The notes below the pieces were generated by a model, which had not been told where the DNA came from, did not search any database, and saw only the letters and a list, made by a program, of their open reading frames with translations. DNA of 64,000 bases from CAZDHT01 sp964505325 (GTDB taxonomy: Bacteria > Planctomycetota > PUPC01). The stretch covers positions 1 through 64,000 of the forward strand of contig CAZDHT010000001.1 of the NCBI GenBank assembly GCA_964505325.1, in the 5' to 3' direction. Shown here one piece after another: positions 1 to 6,493 of this stretch. The translations under genes were made by a program, and so were the position numbers. Within the stretch, counting starts at the first letter, position 1. Each line of letters begins with the position of its first letter.

Positions 1-2
1 GC

Positions 3-752
3 AAAGACGGCCGCCGGCCGAACCTGGCACCCCAGTTCGTGGCAGACATGGAGCGCCGCCTGAAGCTCCAGTTCATCCCTGACTCCTCTGTGGTGGGGCA
101 GGCACTCCTGCCTGCCCAGGACAAGAAGCCTAAGTCAGGGCAGACAAGAGTGTCTGCCCCACCGGATCAGAAGAACATCTTCACTCCCGAGGACGTGTTT
201 CATTACATCTATGCGGTGCTGCACTCGCCCACGTACCGGGAGCGCTACGCGCAGTTCCTGAAGATCGACTTCCCCCGGATCCCGCTCACGTCCAACCGGC
301 CGCTCTTCCGGAAGCTGTGCAAGCTGGGCGTAGAGCTGACGTCGCTGCACCTGATGGAGACGTTCGGGAAGGACATCACGTCGTATCCTGTCAAGGGCGA
401 CAACGTGGTCGAGAAGGTTCGCTACACCCCGCCAGGAAGTGGCACGGGCGTCTCGCCCGTGGAAGATCACGGCCACGCCTGCCCTGAGCGGAGCCGAAGG
501 GATGGCCGTGCCGCGAAGCGGGGCCGGGTGTGGATCAACAAGACGCAATACGTTGCCGGCGTGCCGCCGGAGGTGTGGGAGTTCCACGTCGGCGGATACC
601 AGGTCTGTCACAAGTGGCTCAAGGACCGTAAGGGCCGGACGCTTAGCTACGACGACATCGAGCACTACGAGCACGTCGTCGCCGCGCTGAACGAAACCAT
701 TCGCCTGATGGCCGCGATCGATAAGGCCATTCCCAAGTGGCCGATCGAGTGA
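3..752 (+). CDS. Type ISP restriction-modification enzyme, C-terminal part (5' end outside window)
   Basis: The reading frame is open from base 3, so only the last 249 residues of a much larger protein are seen. The segment matches what I know as the C-terminal target-recognition region of type ISP (single-chain helicase-methyltransferase-nuclease) enzymes: NLAPQF near the start, then EDVFHYIYAVLHSP, a run around FLKIDFPRIPLT, METFGKDI, RVWINKTQY, EVWEFHVGGYQVC and KWLKDRKGR. This domain would choose the DNA target for methylation and cleavage. Two stretches do not fit the family: bases 92-163, and bases 441-512 which encode CPERSRR. Both are palindromic dispersed repeats read through in frame. 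They lie between conserved blocks, so the enzyme may still fold. The internal GTG at 39 is not needed as a start. Confidence 0.8.
   Translation, partial: KDGRRPNLAPQFVADMERRLKLQFIPDSSVVGQALLPAQDKKPKSGQTRVSAPPDQKNIFTPEDVFHYIYAVLHSPTYRERYAQFLKIDFPRIPLTSNRPLFRKLCKLGVELTSLHLMETFGKDITSYPVKGDNVVEKVRYTPPGSGTGVSPVEDHGHACPERSRRDGRAAKRGRVWINKTQYVAGVPPEVWEFHVGGYQVCHKWLKDRKGRTLSYDDIEHYEHVVAALNETIRLMAAIDKAIPKWPIE
92..163 (+). repeat. Palindromic dispersed repeat (family A), inside a coding sequence
   Basis: Starts GGTGGGGCAGGC and ends TCTGCCCCACC, so the ends can pair; the inside contains TCCTGCCTGCCC. It belongs to the same family as the elements near 6289, 22534, 35371 and 46751. Here it is read through in frame in the restriction gene and adds a segment absent from the family consensus as I know it. 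Confidence 0.75.
441..512 (+). repeat. Second palindromic repeat inside the restriction gene
   Basis: Contains GGCACGGGCGTCTCGCCCGT, a hairpin, then CGGCCACGCC pairing with GGCCGTGCC around CTGAGCGGAGCCGAAGGG. It is translated in frame into a segment with CPERSRR, a peptide I recognise as the readout of a widespread intergenic repeat. It falls between the conserved PPGSG and GRVWINKTQY blocks. Confidence 0.7.
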
Positions 753-773
753 CACGCGCAGCCGCCAGAGCTT

Positions 774-932
774 CTCCGCCGCAGCGTCGGCGGGTCCACC
801 CATTTTCTGTTTGACTGACCCGCTGCAAGGCCGTAGACTTGATTTCTGCGAAGAACTCGGAGAAACGGGTTGAACATAGGGATTGTTGCCGACTCGCACG
901 ACAATCTCCGGGCAGTCGAAGCGGCGGTCGCC
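774..932 (+). repeat. Direct repeat, left copy (upstream region and 5' end of phosphodiesterase gene)
   Basis: About 157 bases match 1616-1772 with fewer than a dozen mismatches. The copy covers the leader (GTCGGCGGGTCCACCCATTT) and the first about 20 codons of the phosphodiesterase gene. After about 932 similarity stops and the sequence leads into the toxin-antitoxin genes. Confidence 0.85.
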
Positions 933-1001
933 ATCTGCCTGGATGATCAAGCTGCCGCCGGAGAGCGACCGAGAGAGCAGGGAGCGATAGACAATGGGTA
1001 A
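870..1001 (+). pseudogene. Truncated 5' fragment of the metallophosphodiesterase gene
   Basis: A TTG-initiated frame of 43 codons starts like the intact gene at 1712: the same Gly-Ile-Val-Ala-Asp-Ser-His-Asp-Asn-Leu-Arg beginning, with the first metal-binding D and H. It loses similarity after about codon 20. Its stop at 999-1001 overlaps the antitoxin start at 994, so the fragment might act as a leader peptide coupled to antitoxin translation. That role is inference. It lacks the rest of the catalytic fold and cannot be an enzyme. Confidence 0.7.
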
Positions 1002-1224
1002 GACCGAGACACGACGGCGGGCCAAGCGCCGTATCGATCACCTCTCTGACGAGCACGTGCTCGTAGCCGAGCGGTTCCTCGCCTGGCTCGAGGAATGCGA
1101 GGGAGACGAGGCGACGGCAGAACTCCTCCGCATTCCAGGCTTCGCCGAAGAGCTCGAGGAGGCGGAGAAGGATGTCGAAGCCGGCCGCCTCACCCCCCTG
1201 GAACACCTGAAGCGGAAATACTGA
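994..1224 (+). CDS. Putative antitoxin of a RelE/ParE-type toxin-antitoxin pair
   Basis: This encodes 76 residues, rich in Glu and Arg. A basic N-terminus (KTETRRRAKRRIDHL) is followed by helix-forming acidic segments around FLAWLEECEGDEATAELL and ends in PLEHLKRKY. I do not recognise a DNA-binding motif with certainty. The call rests on position: its TGA (1222-1224) is one base before the ATG of a RelE-like toxin gene, the usual antitoxin-toxin order with tight coupling. The basic N-terminus could bind DNA for autoregulation, and the acidic C-terminal part could wrap the toxin. The start ATG overlaps the stop of the truncated phosphodiesterase fragment. Confidence 0.7.
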   Translation: MGKTETRRRAKRRIDHLSDEHVLVAERFLAWLEECEGDEATAELLRIPGFAEELEEAEKDVEAGRLTPLEHLKRKY

Positions 1225-1225
1225 G

Positions 1226-1486
1226 ATGTACCGCGTGATGCTTGCACGGCCCGCACGCCGTTTCTTCGAGCGGGCCGACGCCGAGCTTCAGCGCCGGCTC
1301 GATGAGTGCTTCGGCCAGTTGGCCGCCGACCCGCGCGGCTTGCCGGGGACTCGCCCCCTCAAGGGCAAGTACACGGGATACCTCCGCGCCCGCATCGGCG
1401 CGTACCGCGTCGTCTACCGCATCGATGAGGATGACCGAACGGTCATCGTCGCCACGGTCAAGCACCGCCGAGAGGTCTACCGTTGA
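1226..1486 (+). CDS. RelE/ParE family toxin
   Basis: The 86-residue length is typical of the RelE/ParE superfamily. Visible family features are an N-terminal strand (MYRVMLARPARRFFE), helices with many Arg, the central PLKGKYTGYLRARIG segment, YRVVYRI strands and a C-terminal VKHRREVY. The motif R-x-G-x-Y-R-V-V-Y is the RelE core. Such proteins usually cleave mRNA in the ribosomal A site, while ParE members poison gyrase; sequence alone does not decide, though the C-terminal H-R-x-x-VY fits RelE. The gene follows the antitoxin after one base and ends just before two hairpins (1513-1531 and 1559-1577). Confidence 0.85.
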   Translation: MYRVMLARPARRFFERADAELQRRLDECFGQLAADPRGLPGTRPLKGKYTGYLRARIGAYRVVYRIDEDDRTVIVATVKHRREVYR

Positions 1487-1512
1487 CCGCCGGAGGTGTG
1501 GGAGCAATACAC

Positions 1513-1577
1513 GCCCGTTCACAGAACGGGCCTGCAACGTGGCCGCAAGGTGTTGTAGGCCGGTTCTGCGAACCGGC
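1513..1577. repeat. Pair of short hairpins downstream of the toxin gene
   Basis: GCCCGTTCACAGAACGGGC (1513-1531) and GCCGGTTCTGCGAACCGGC (1559-1577) are two perfect or near-perfect palindromes of the same design, 27 bases apart. They may end toxin transcription or be dispersed repeats. No U-tract follows, so a simple intrinsic terminator is not clear. Confidence 0.5.
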
Positions 1578-1593
1578 GGAAAACCTGTTTACG

Positions 1594-1616
1594 CTTCATT
1601 TGGCTGAAGTGTTGCC
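1594..1616 (+). repeat. Dispersed repeat family B copy
   Basis: CTTCATTTGGCTGAAGTGTT. Related copies are at 7758, 23394, 33927 and, in reverse, 36224. The core CTTCA...TGAAG is self-complementary. This copy abuts the right-hand copy of the 157-base duplication. Confidence 0.65.
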
Positions 1617-1772
1617 TCCGCCGCAGCGTCGGCGGGTCCACCCATTTTCTGTTTGACTGGCCCGCTGCAAGGCCGTAGACTTGATTTCTGCGAAGAACTC
1701 GGAGAAACGGCTTGAAGATAGGGATCGTTGCCGATTCGCACGACAATCTCCGGGCGATCGACGCGGCGGTCA
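1616..1772 (+). repeat. Direct repeat, right copy
   Basis: This is the second copy of the 774-932 segment and the one that continues into the intact phosphodiesterase gene. The two copies bracket the toxin-antitoxin module. Confidence 0.85.
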
Positions 1773-2191
1773 ACGTGTTCAAGGAGCGGGGCGCGGAGGT
1801 CCTGATACACGCCGGTGACTTCGTCGCCCCGTTCGCCGTAAAACGGTTCCTCGCGCTGGGCGTTCCCATGGTCGCGGTCTTTGGGAACTGCGACGGCGAG
1901 CACCGGGTGATCGCCGAGTTGCTGCCCGACATCGTGCCGGGGGCGCGGCGCGAGACGCTGGACGGCCGCAGTTTCGTCGTGGTACATTCGCTCGAGCGGC
2001 TGGAAGAGAGCGACCGGGCCGGCGCGGACGTGATTGTGTGCGGGCACACCCACCAGCCCGGGATTCTGGGCGAGGGCCCGCTGGTGATCAATCCCGGCGA
2101 ATGCGGCGGCTGGGTGAACGGGCGGGCCACCGCCGCCTGGCTGGACACCGCAACCATGGAGCCCGAAATACTCGAATTGGGGAAGCCATGA
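1712..2191 (+). CDS. YfcE/MJ0936-type metallophosphodiesterase
   Basis: 159 residues, the usual size of this single-domain calcineurin-like family. The binuclear metal site is visible: D8-x-H10 in the first strand (IVADSHDN), D38 in HAGDFV, GNCD in the third motif, H in VVHS, and GHTHQPG near residue 110. NPGECGGW follows, as usual in this family. It hydrolyses phosphodiesters or phosphomonoesters; the physiological substrate is not known from sequence. TTG is the start because codon 2 onward forms the first strand and the duplicate upstream copy preserves the same TTG. Its stop overlaps the ATG of the next gene, so the genes are probably co-transcribed. Confidence 0.85.
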   Translation: MKIGIVADSHDNLRAIDAAVNVFKERGAEVLIHAGDFVAPFAVKRFLALGVPMVAVFGNCDGEHRVIAELLPDIVPGARRETLDGRSFVVVHSLERLEESDRAGADVIVCGHTHQPGILGEGPLVINPGECGGWVNGRATAAWLDTATMEPEILELGKP

Positions 2192-2760
2192 GGAAAGCTC
2201 GTCTCGCCGTTTCCTTGGGTCTGATGGCGGTCGCCTTGGCGATGTGCCCGGCCTGCGTGCTGAAGACCATCGGCGTCCGCTCGGACCCGCCCGGGGCTAC
2301 CGTGTACCTCGACGGGCTGGAGGTCGGCCAGACGCCCGTCGACAACATCCCGTTCGACTTCTACGGCACCCGCGAGATCGTGGTGGACAAGCCGGGCTAC
2401 CTGTGCGAGAGGCGGATGGTCAAGATCGCCGCACCTTGGTTTTGCGTGTTCCCCATTGACATTGTGACCGAGCTGCTCATGCCGTGGGAGATCTACGACC
2501 GGCGGTACTACTATTTCCCAATGAAACCGGCGGTGCGAATGGACAAGGCCACGCTGCTCCGGCACGCGGGCGAGACGCGCGAGATCGCGAAGGCGCGCAT
2601 TGCGGCGGCCCGGCGCGAGGCGCAGTATAGGCCGAGGAAGTACGTGCTCGAGGGTGCCGAGAAGCGGTCCGTCTTTTTCTTCTTCCTGAGCCCGCCAAGG
2701 GGCGAGCCGGCGTACCGTGGCGAGACGGAACCCAAGGAAGGACCCGGGACAGAAGAGTGA
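2188..2760 (+). CDS. PEGA-domain exported protein
   Basis: 190 residues beginning at the ATG that overlaps the preceding stop (ATGA). The N-terminus is a signal sequence (LGLMAVALAMCPAC) with Cys residues, but the lipobox is poor, so lipidation is uncertain. Residues of about 31-70 form a PEGA domain: SDPPGATVYLDG, GQTPV, then the KPGY ending. The C-terminal half is charged and ends in a Gly/Pro/Glu-rich tail. PEGA domains are extracytoplasmic and are thought to bind surface or envelope polymers. The protein is followed by, and overlaps, an exported HEAT-repeat protein, so both may act together in the envelope. Confidence 0.7.
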   Translation: MRKARLAVSLGLMAVALAMCPACVLKTIGVRSDPPGATVYLDGLEVGQTPVDNIPFDFYGTREIVVDKPGYLCERRMVKIAAPWFCVFPIDIVTELLMPWEIYDRRYYYFPMKPAVRMDKATLLRHAGETREIAKARIAAARREAQYRPRKYVLEGAEKRSVFFFFLSPPRGEPAYRGETEPKEGPGTEE

Positions 2761-4538
2761 GGCACATGCTGCGAAGAACTGGCCGGCCGGTACACCTCGC
2801 CTGGTGGGCGCTGGCCTGGGTGCTGGCCGTGGCGCCCGTCGCGTTCGGCGCCGAGGAGCCGAAGCCGCCCAAAAAGCCGCCGGAGAAGCCACCCAGGAGA
2901 GGCCCCGTCGGACCCACCTACATCGATGAGGGCCACCCGCGCATCACGCTGAAGAAGGCGGCCCTCCTCAGCACGCTATCCACCATCGGGGACCGGTCGC
3001 AAAGCATCGAGAAGCGCGTCAACGCCATCGCACTGGCGGGGCTGGCGCGCCTGAAGCAGGCCGTTCCCGCGCTCTGCGCGGTTCTCAAGCGGCAGGACGT
3101 GATCGACGTCAAGGTGGCCGCCGTGTGGGGGCTGCGAGAGATCGGCGAACCGGCCGCCATCCCGACCCTGCTCGTCGTGCAGAGCCAGGCCGTCGGGCCC
3201 AATCCCACCCTTCGTTACGAGAAGAAGATCTCTTTCCCTGATGCCGGCGTGGAGATGACCTTCCTCGAGCTGATCGAGGATGCCATCGGGCAGCTTGGGG
3301 AACTGGTGACCGGGAGGTACCTGAAAATCCTCAACACCCCGGCCGGATCGTATCGCACCCAGGCGCAAAACACCGCCAACCTCCAGCGCGCGGCACTCGC
3401 CGTCATCGTGTGCATCGGCGACCGCGACCCGCGCGCCATCAAGGCGATGGCCGACATCCTGAAGGTGCCGGCGGAGACCCACCCGGCGGACTTCCGAGAG
3501 ACGGCCGCGCTGGGCCTGTCCCGCGTCCTGGTCGCGCGCACCAAGGAGTTCGCCGTGGTCCGCGCACGCGACAAGCTTGCGGACCAGATCACCGAGCTGC
3601 TCGTCGGATACATCGTCCAGATCAAGCCCAGCCTGCACCGCGAGTTCATCGCCAGCGCCCTCAACATCGCCCGGCCGATCTATGCCGTCACCCTGCTGAC
3701 CCGCCACTTCGCCGACAATTCCTCCAAGGAGGTCCGGACGCGGACCATCGAGGTGCTTGGGCTGTTGCGGACGCGCGAATCGTCCGAGGCGCTCGTCTGG
3801 GCGCTGGAGCAGGAGAAGGACCCCGAGCTCCGCTGGCGCGCGGCGTTCGGCTTGGGCCTATGCGGGACGTCAGACATGGCCCTCAAGGCGCTCATCAAGG
3901 CGCTCAAGGACAACTCGCCGGCGGTGAAGCGTGCCGCGGTCGGTGCGATCGGGCGGATCGGCGGCAAGGAGCGCGTCAAGCTCGTCGCCCCCAGCATCCG
4001 GGACCCGGACCCGAGGGTCCGCGCCGCGGCCGCCCGGGCGCTGGGCATGTCCCGCGACAAGGCGGGCGTCCCGCACGTGCTGGTCGCGGCGAAAGATGAG
4101 AACGTCGTGGTGCGGGCGACGGCGGTCGCCGCGCTGGGCGCACTTGCCACTCGTAACAGCCTCGCGGCCATCGTGGCCGCCGCCAGGGACCCGGAGCGGC
4201 AGGTCCGCTACACCGCGATGAAGGTCCTGTGCAACATCCACCGCCCCAGCGCCTGCGAGGCGCTGCTCGGGCTGGTCAGCGACACCGACCGGCGGATCCG
4301 CGCCGACGCCTCGAACGCGCTCCGCATCGCCGCGGCCCATCATCCCAAGTCGCTCAAGCAAGCGCTCATCACGGTCATCGCGGACCCCAGGAACCCGGCC
4401 AGCGCCGACGCCTGTGATTTCGCCGATTTCCCGAAGGACCTGGAGATCGTCAAGGCGCTCCGCCAAGCCTCCGTGGACAAGCGGCCCGGAGTCAGGGCCA
4501 GCGCGCTCCGGATGCTCCGCCGCATGGGCCTGCGGTGA
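2757..4538 (+). CDS. Exported HEAT-repeat protein
   Basis: 593 residues from a GTG that overlaps the previous TGA; an in-frame ATG at 2766 is an alternative start. A signal peptide (LAWVLAVAPVAFGA) precedes a Pro/Lys-rich linker (EEPKPPKKPPEKPPR). The rest is alpha-helical repeats of about 30 residues with the PBS-lyase/HEAT pattern, for example AVPALCAVLKRQD, IGEPAAIPTLL, PAVKRAAVGAIGRIG, DPRVRAAAARALG and RQVRYTAMKVL. Such scaffolds bind other proteins; no catalytic motif is seen. It probably works in the periplasm with the PEGA protein encoded just upstream. Confidence 0.75.
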   Translation: MRHMLRRTGRPVHLAWWALAWVLAVAPVAFGAEEPKPPKKPPEKPPRRGPVGPTYIDEGHPRITLKKAALLSTLSTIGDRSQSIEKRVNAIALAGLARLKQAVPALCAVLKRQDVIDVKVAAVWGLREIGEPAAIPTLLVVQSQAVGPNPTLRYEKKISFPDAGVEMTFLELIEDAIGQLGELVTGRYLKILNTPAGSYRTQAQNTANLQRAALAVIVCIGDRDPRAIKAMADILKVPAETHPADFRETAALGLSRVLVARTKEFAVVRARDKLADQITELLVGYIVQIKPSLHREFIASALNIARPIYAVTLLTRHFADNSSKEVRTRTIEVLGLLRTRESSEALVWALEQEKDPELRWRAAFGLGLCGTSDMALKALIKALKDNSPAVKRAAVGAIGRIGGKERVKLVAPSIRDPDPRVRAAAARALGMSRDKAGVPHVLVAAKDENVVVRATAVAALGALATRNSLAAIVAAARDPERQVRYTAMKVLCNIHRPSACEALLGLVSDTDRRIRADASNALRIAAAHHPKSLKQALITVIADPRNPASADACDFADFPKDLEIVKALRQASVDKRPGVRASALRMLRRMGLR

Positions 4539-4598
4539 CCCCGGCCCCCTGTGCTCTCACCGTTGACCTCGTCCGCTCTCCTTGCGACGCACGACGGG

Positions 4599-4626
4599 TT
4601 GACAGGATTGCTCGTCCTGGTATCAT
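4599..4626 (+). promoter_or_regulatory. Sigma70-type promoter
   Basis: TTGACA at 4599-4604 and TATCAT at 4621-4626 with a 16-base spacer, about 85 bases before the start of the small zinc-ribbon gene. The -35 box is a perfect consensus. Confidence 0.6.
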
Positions 4627-4710
4627 TACGGTCAGCCGCCCCACGAGAACTGTGGGGCACGTTGAACAGGAAGTCCTATCCTTCAAGTTGGGCAAGACAG
4701 GAGTGTGCGT

Positions 4711-4872
4711 GTGACGAAGGAGCGTCGAGGCAAGAGCTTGCGGCAGTTACCGAAACGAGGAAGAGGAAGGTGTCCCGTTTGCGGGAGGACGGGTGTCAAG
4801 CTCCTCTGGGACGGCGTGTTGAACGACGAGCCGGTAAAGGTGTGCAAGCAATGCCGGAAGCGGGAAGGGTAG
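4711..4872 (+). CDS. Small zinc-ribbon protein
   Basis: 53 codons starting with GTG. AGGAG at 4699-4703 is a good ribosome binding site, seven bases upstream. The protein has a basic N-terminus (KERRGKSLRQLPKRGRG) and two Cys pairs, CPVC and CKQC, about 27 residues apart, as in zinc ribbons of ribosome- or RNA-binding proteins. I do not recognise the family. It stands alone between a HEAT-protein gene and a convergent oxidoreductase gene and has its own consensus-like promoter. The strong ribosome site, promoter and Cys pairs argue that this is a real gene despite its size. Confidence 0.6.
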   Translation: MTKERRGKSLRQLPKRGRGRCPVCGRTGVKLLWDGVLNDEPVKVCKQCRKREG

Positions 4873-5140
4873 CGCATCGGCCGTGCCCGCCCCAAATCCA
4901 GCGGCAACGCCGTCAATGCGAAGCAGAGATGCCCTGTCTGATGCAAGGCGGAAGTGCCTTGCAGCAGGTCGTTCCGCACCTATATCTGCCCTCTCCGCCC
5001 CGGTCCCCAAGTACCCGTGGCAGTTCGGGCTGGGCCATCGCCCGCGACAAGGCAGCCATAGCGGCCGACGTGTTCGTTGTGGCCACTTTTGTCGCGTGCT
5101 GAGGCCGGGCGACGCCAGCGCCCGCGGCATGCGTCCTCTC

Positions 5141-6160
5141 TCATATTCTGTTCCCGAGCATCAGGTCGATGAACTCCATCGCCCTGACGCCTTGCTTGAT
5201 GTCCGTCAGCGGGCGCGTGCCGCTCAAGATGCATTCGATGAAGTGCTCGTCTTCACCGCGGAAGCCCTGGCAGACGTGGAACTCGTCGCTGCCGGCGAGC
5301 TCATTGCCGTCGAGCGAGGTGCGACGCACCTTGCCGGGCCCGGTGGACGCCAGCGAGTATGACTCTTCGCCGCCGTGCAGCAGAATCTCGGCGCTGCACG
5401 CGGCGTCGCCGAAGCCCAGGTTGACGAATGCGCTGCCGCGCGGGCCGTGGATCTCGAGTGAATGCACCCGGCCACCGGTCTGGTAGTTGGACTGGACGAT
5501 ACCGGCCACCCCGTTGTCGAACCTCGCCACGGCGTTCCAGCGGTTTGTCACCACGTCTTCGGTCTGACCCTCGACCGTCGCGGCCGCCACCGGGGTGCCG
5601 GCGGCGACCCACAGCACGAGGTCGGCCGAATGGATCGCGTCGGACACAAACGCGCTGATGCTTCCGCCGCTGAACGCCGCCCCCACGTGCTTGATGAACC
5701 GGCCCTCGACCTGGGTGATCGGCGGGCGCTCCGTCATCAGCTTGACCACGTGCTGGACGAGCGGGTTGAAGCGGCGATTGAACCCGACCTGGAGGATGCG
5801 GTCCGCTTCTCGCGCGGCGCGGAGCAGCGTCTGCGCCTGGAACGTCGTGATGCCGGGCGGCTTCTCCATGAACACGTGCTTCCCGGCTTCGAGGCAAACC
5901 TTGGTGGGCCGGAAGAGTTGGTCGGGCTCGGTGAGGACAAACACGGCGTCCAGGTCTTCGCGCTCGAGCATCTCGCGGTACAGGATGTAGGTCTTGCCGA
6001 CGGAGAACCTGGCGGCGGCGTTCCGGGCCCGCTCTTCGATGACATCACAGACGGCCACCAGCTCGGCCGCCTCGATATCGCGCAGCGACGGCAGATGTGC
6101 CTGGTTGGCGATGCCGCCCGCCCCGATGATGCCCACACGCACCTTCCGGTCCGACGTCAT
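5141..6160 (-). CDS. Gfo/Idh/MocA family oxidoreductase
   Basis: 339 residues. The N-terminal Rossmann fold is clear (VGIIGAGGIANQAHLPSL), followed by AVCDVIEERA, the EKPPG motif that carries the catalytic Lys region, and a C-terminal alpha/beta domain with a DAIHSADL helix. The family uses NAD(P) to oxidise or reduce sugars and inositols; the substrate here is not determinable. The ATG at 6158-6160 begins just before the dinucleotide fold; the longer upstream frame only reads through repeats. It is transcribed alone, leftward. Confidence 0.85.
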   Translation of the reverse strand: MTSDRKVRVGIIGAGGIANQAHLPSLRDIEAAELVAVCDVIEERARNAAARFSVGKTYILYREMLEREDLDAVFVLTEPDQLFRPTKVCLEAGKHVFMEKPPGITTFQAQTLLRAAREADRILQVGFNRRFNPLVQHVVKLMTERPPITQVEGRFIKHVGAAFSGGSISAFVSDAIHSADLVLWVAAGTPVAAATVEGQTEDVVTNRWNAVARFDNGVAGIVQSNYQTGGRVHSLEIHGPRGSAFVNLGFGDAACSAEILLHGGEESYSLASTGPGKVRRTSLDGNELAGSDEFHVCQGFRGEDEHFIECILSGTRPLTDIKQGVRAMEFIDLMLGNRI

Positions 6161-6217
6161 TCCATCGCCCCTTCGCTTGGGCCGATTTCCGCCTTGGCAC
6201 GAAGTTGCGCCGGGAGA

Positions 6218-6245
6218 AGTATACCGAAAAGTCCTGTGCAGGCAA
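6218..6245 (-). promoter_or_regulatory. Promoter for the oxidoreductase gene
   Basis: On the minus strand, TTGCCT (6245-6240) and TATACT (6223-6218) with a 16-base spacer, about 60 bases before the start codon. Confidence 0.5.
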
Positions 6246-6288
6246 GGTGAGTAGACCGGGTACAGGGGTCTGAGGGCCCATAACAGAA

Positions 6289-6336
6289 CCCTGGTGAGGC
6301 AGGCATTCCTGCCTGCCCGGTGTGAACCGCCCCACC
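6289..6336 (+). repeat. Family A palindromic repeat
   Basis: CCCTGGTGAGGCAGGCATTC, then CTGCCTGCCC and CGCCCCACC. Its left part matches the elements at 22534 and, reversed, 46751. Confidence 0.7.
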
Positions 6337-6436
6337 CGGCCGCGTGAACTTGCGAAGGCCGCACGAAGAACGAGCCGCAGATCTCGACGTGTCGGCTGGC
6401 GGAGAAGGCGGCGCCTCGCACCCGGCCGGGCGGGAT

Positions 6437-6465
6437 TGTCTTCGCCGCCCCCTCGTGGTATGATC
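6437..6465 (+). promoter_or_regulatory. Promoter for the pentapeptide-channel gene
   Basis: TTGTCT at 6437-6442 and TATGAT at 6460-6465 with a 17-base spacer, 28 bases before the ATG at 6494. Confidence 0.5.
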
Positions 6466-6493
6466 ACGCGGTACGATACAGAGGGCCAAACTC

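Larger units (their letters stand above)
6161..6493. other. Intergenic region with divergent promoters and a repeat
   Basis: This gap of 333 bases separates two divergent genes. It holds a leftward promoter (6218-6245), a family A repeat (6289-6336) and a rightward promoter (6437-6465). I see no small gene in it. Confidence 0.6.

Noticed and set aside
4873..5140. A second small Cys protein after the zinc-ribbon gene
   Set aside because: A CPV text in the same frame is cut by stop codons, and no start with a ribosome site is seen. I see nothing supportable in this stretch.
5462..6250. Rightward open frame opposite the oxidoreductase gene
   Set aside because: Antisense shadow of the Gfo/Idh/MocA gene, with His/Arg/Pro-rich text and no start signal.
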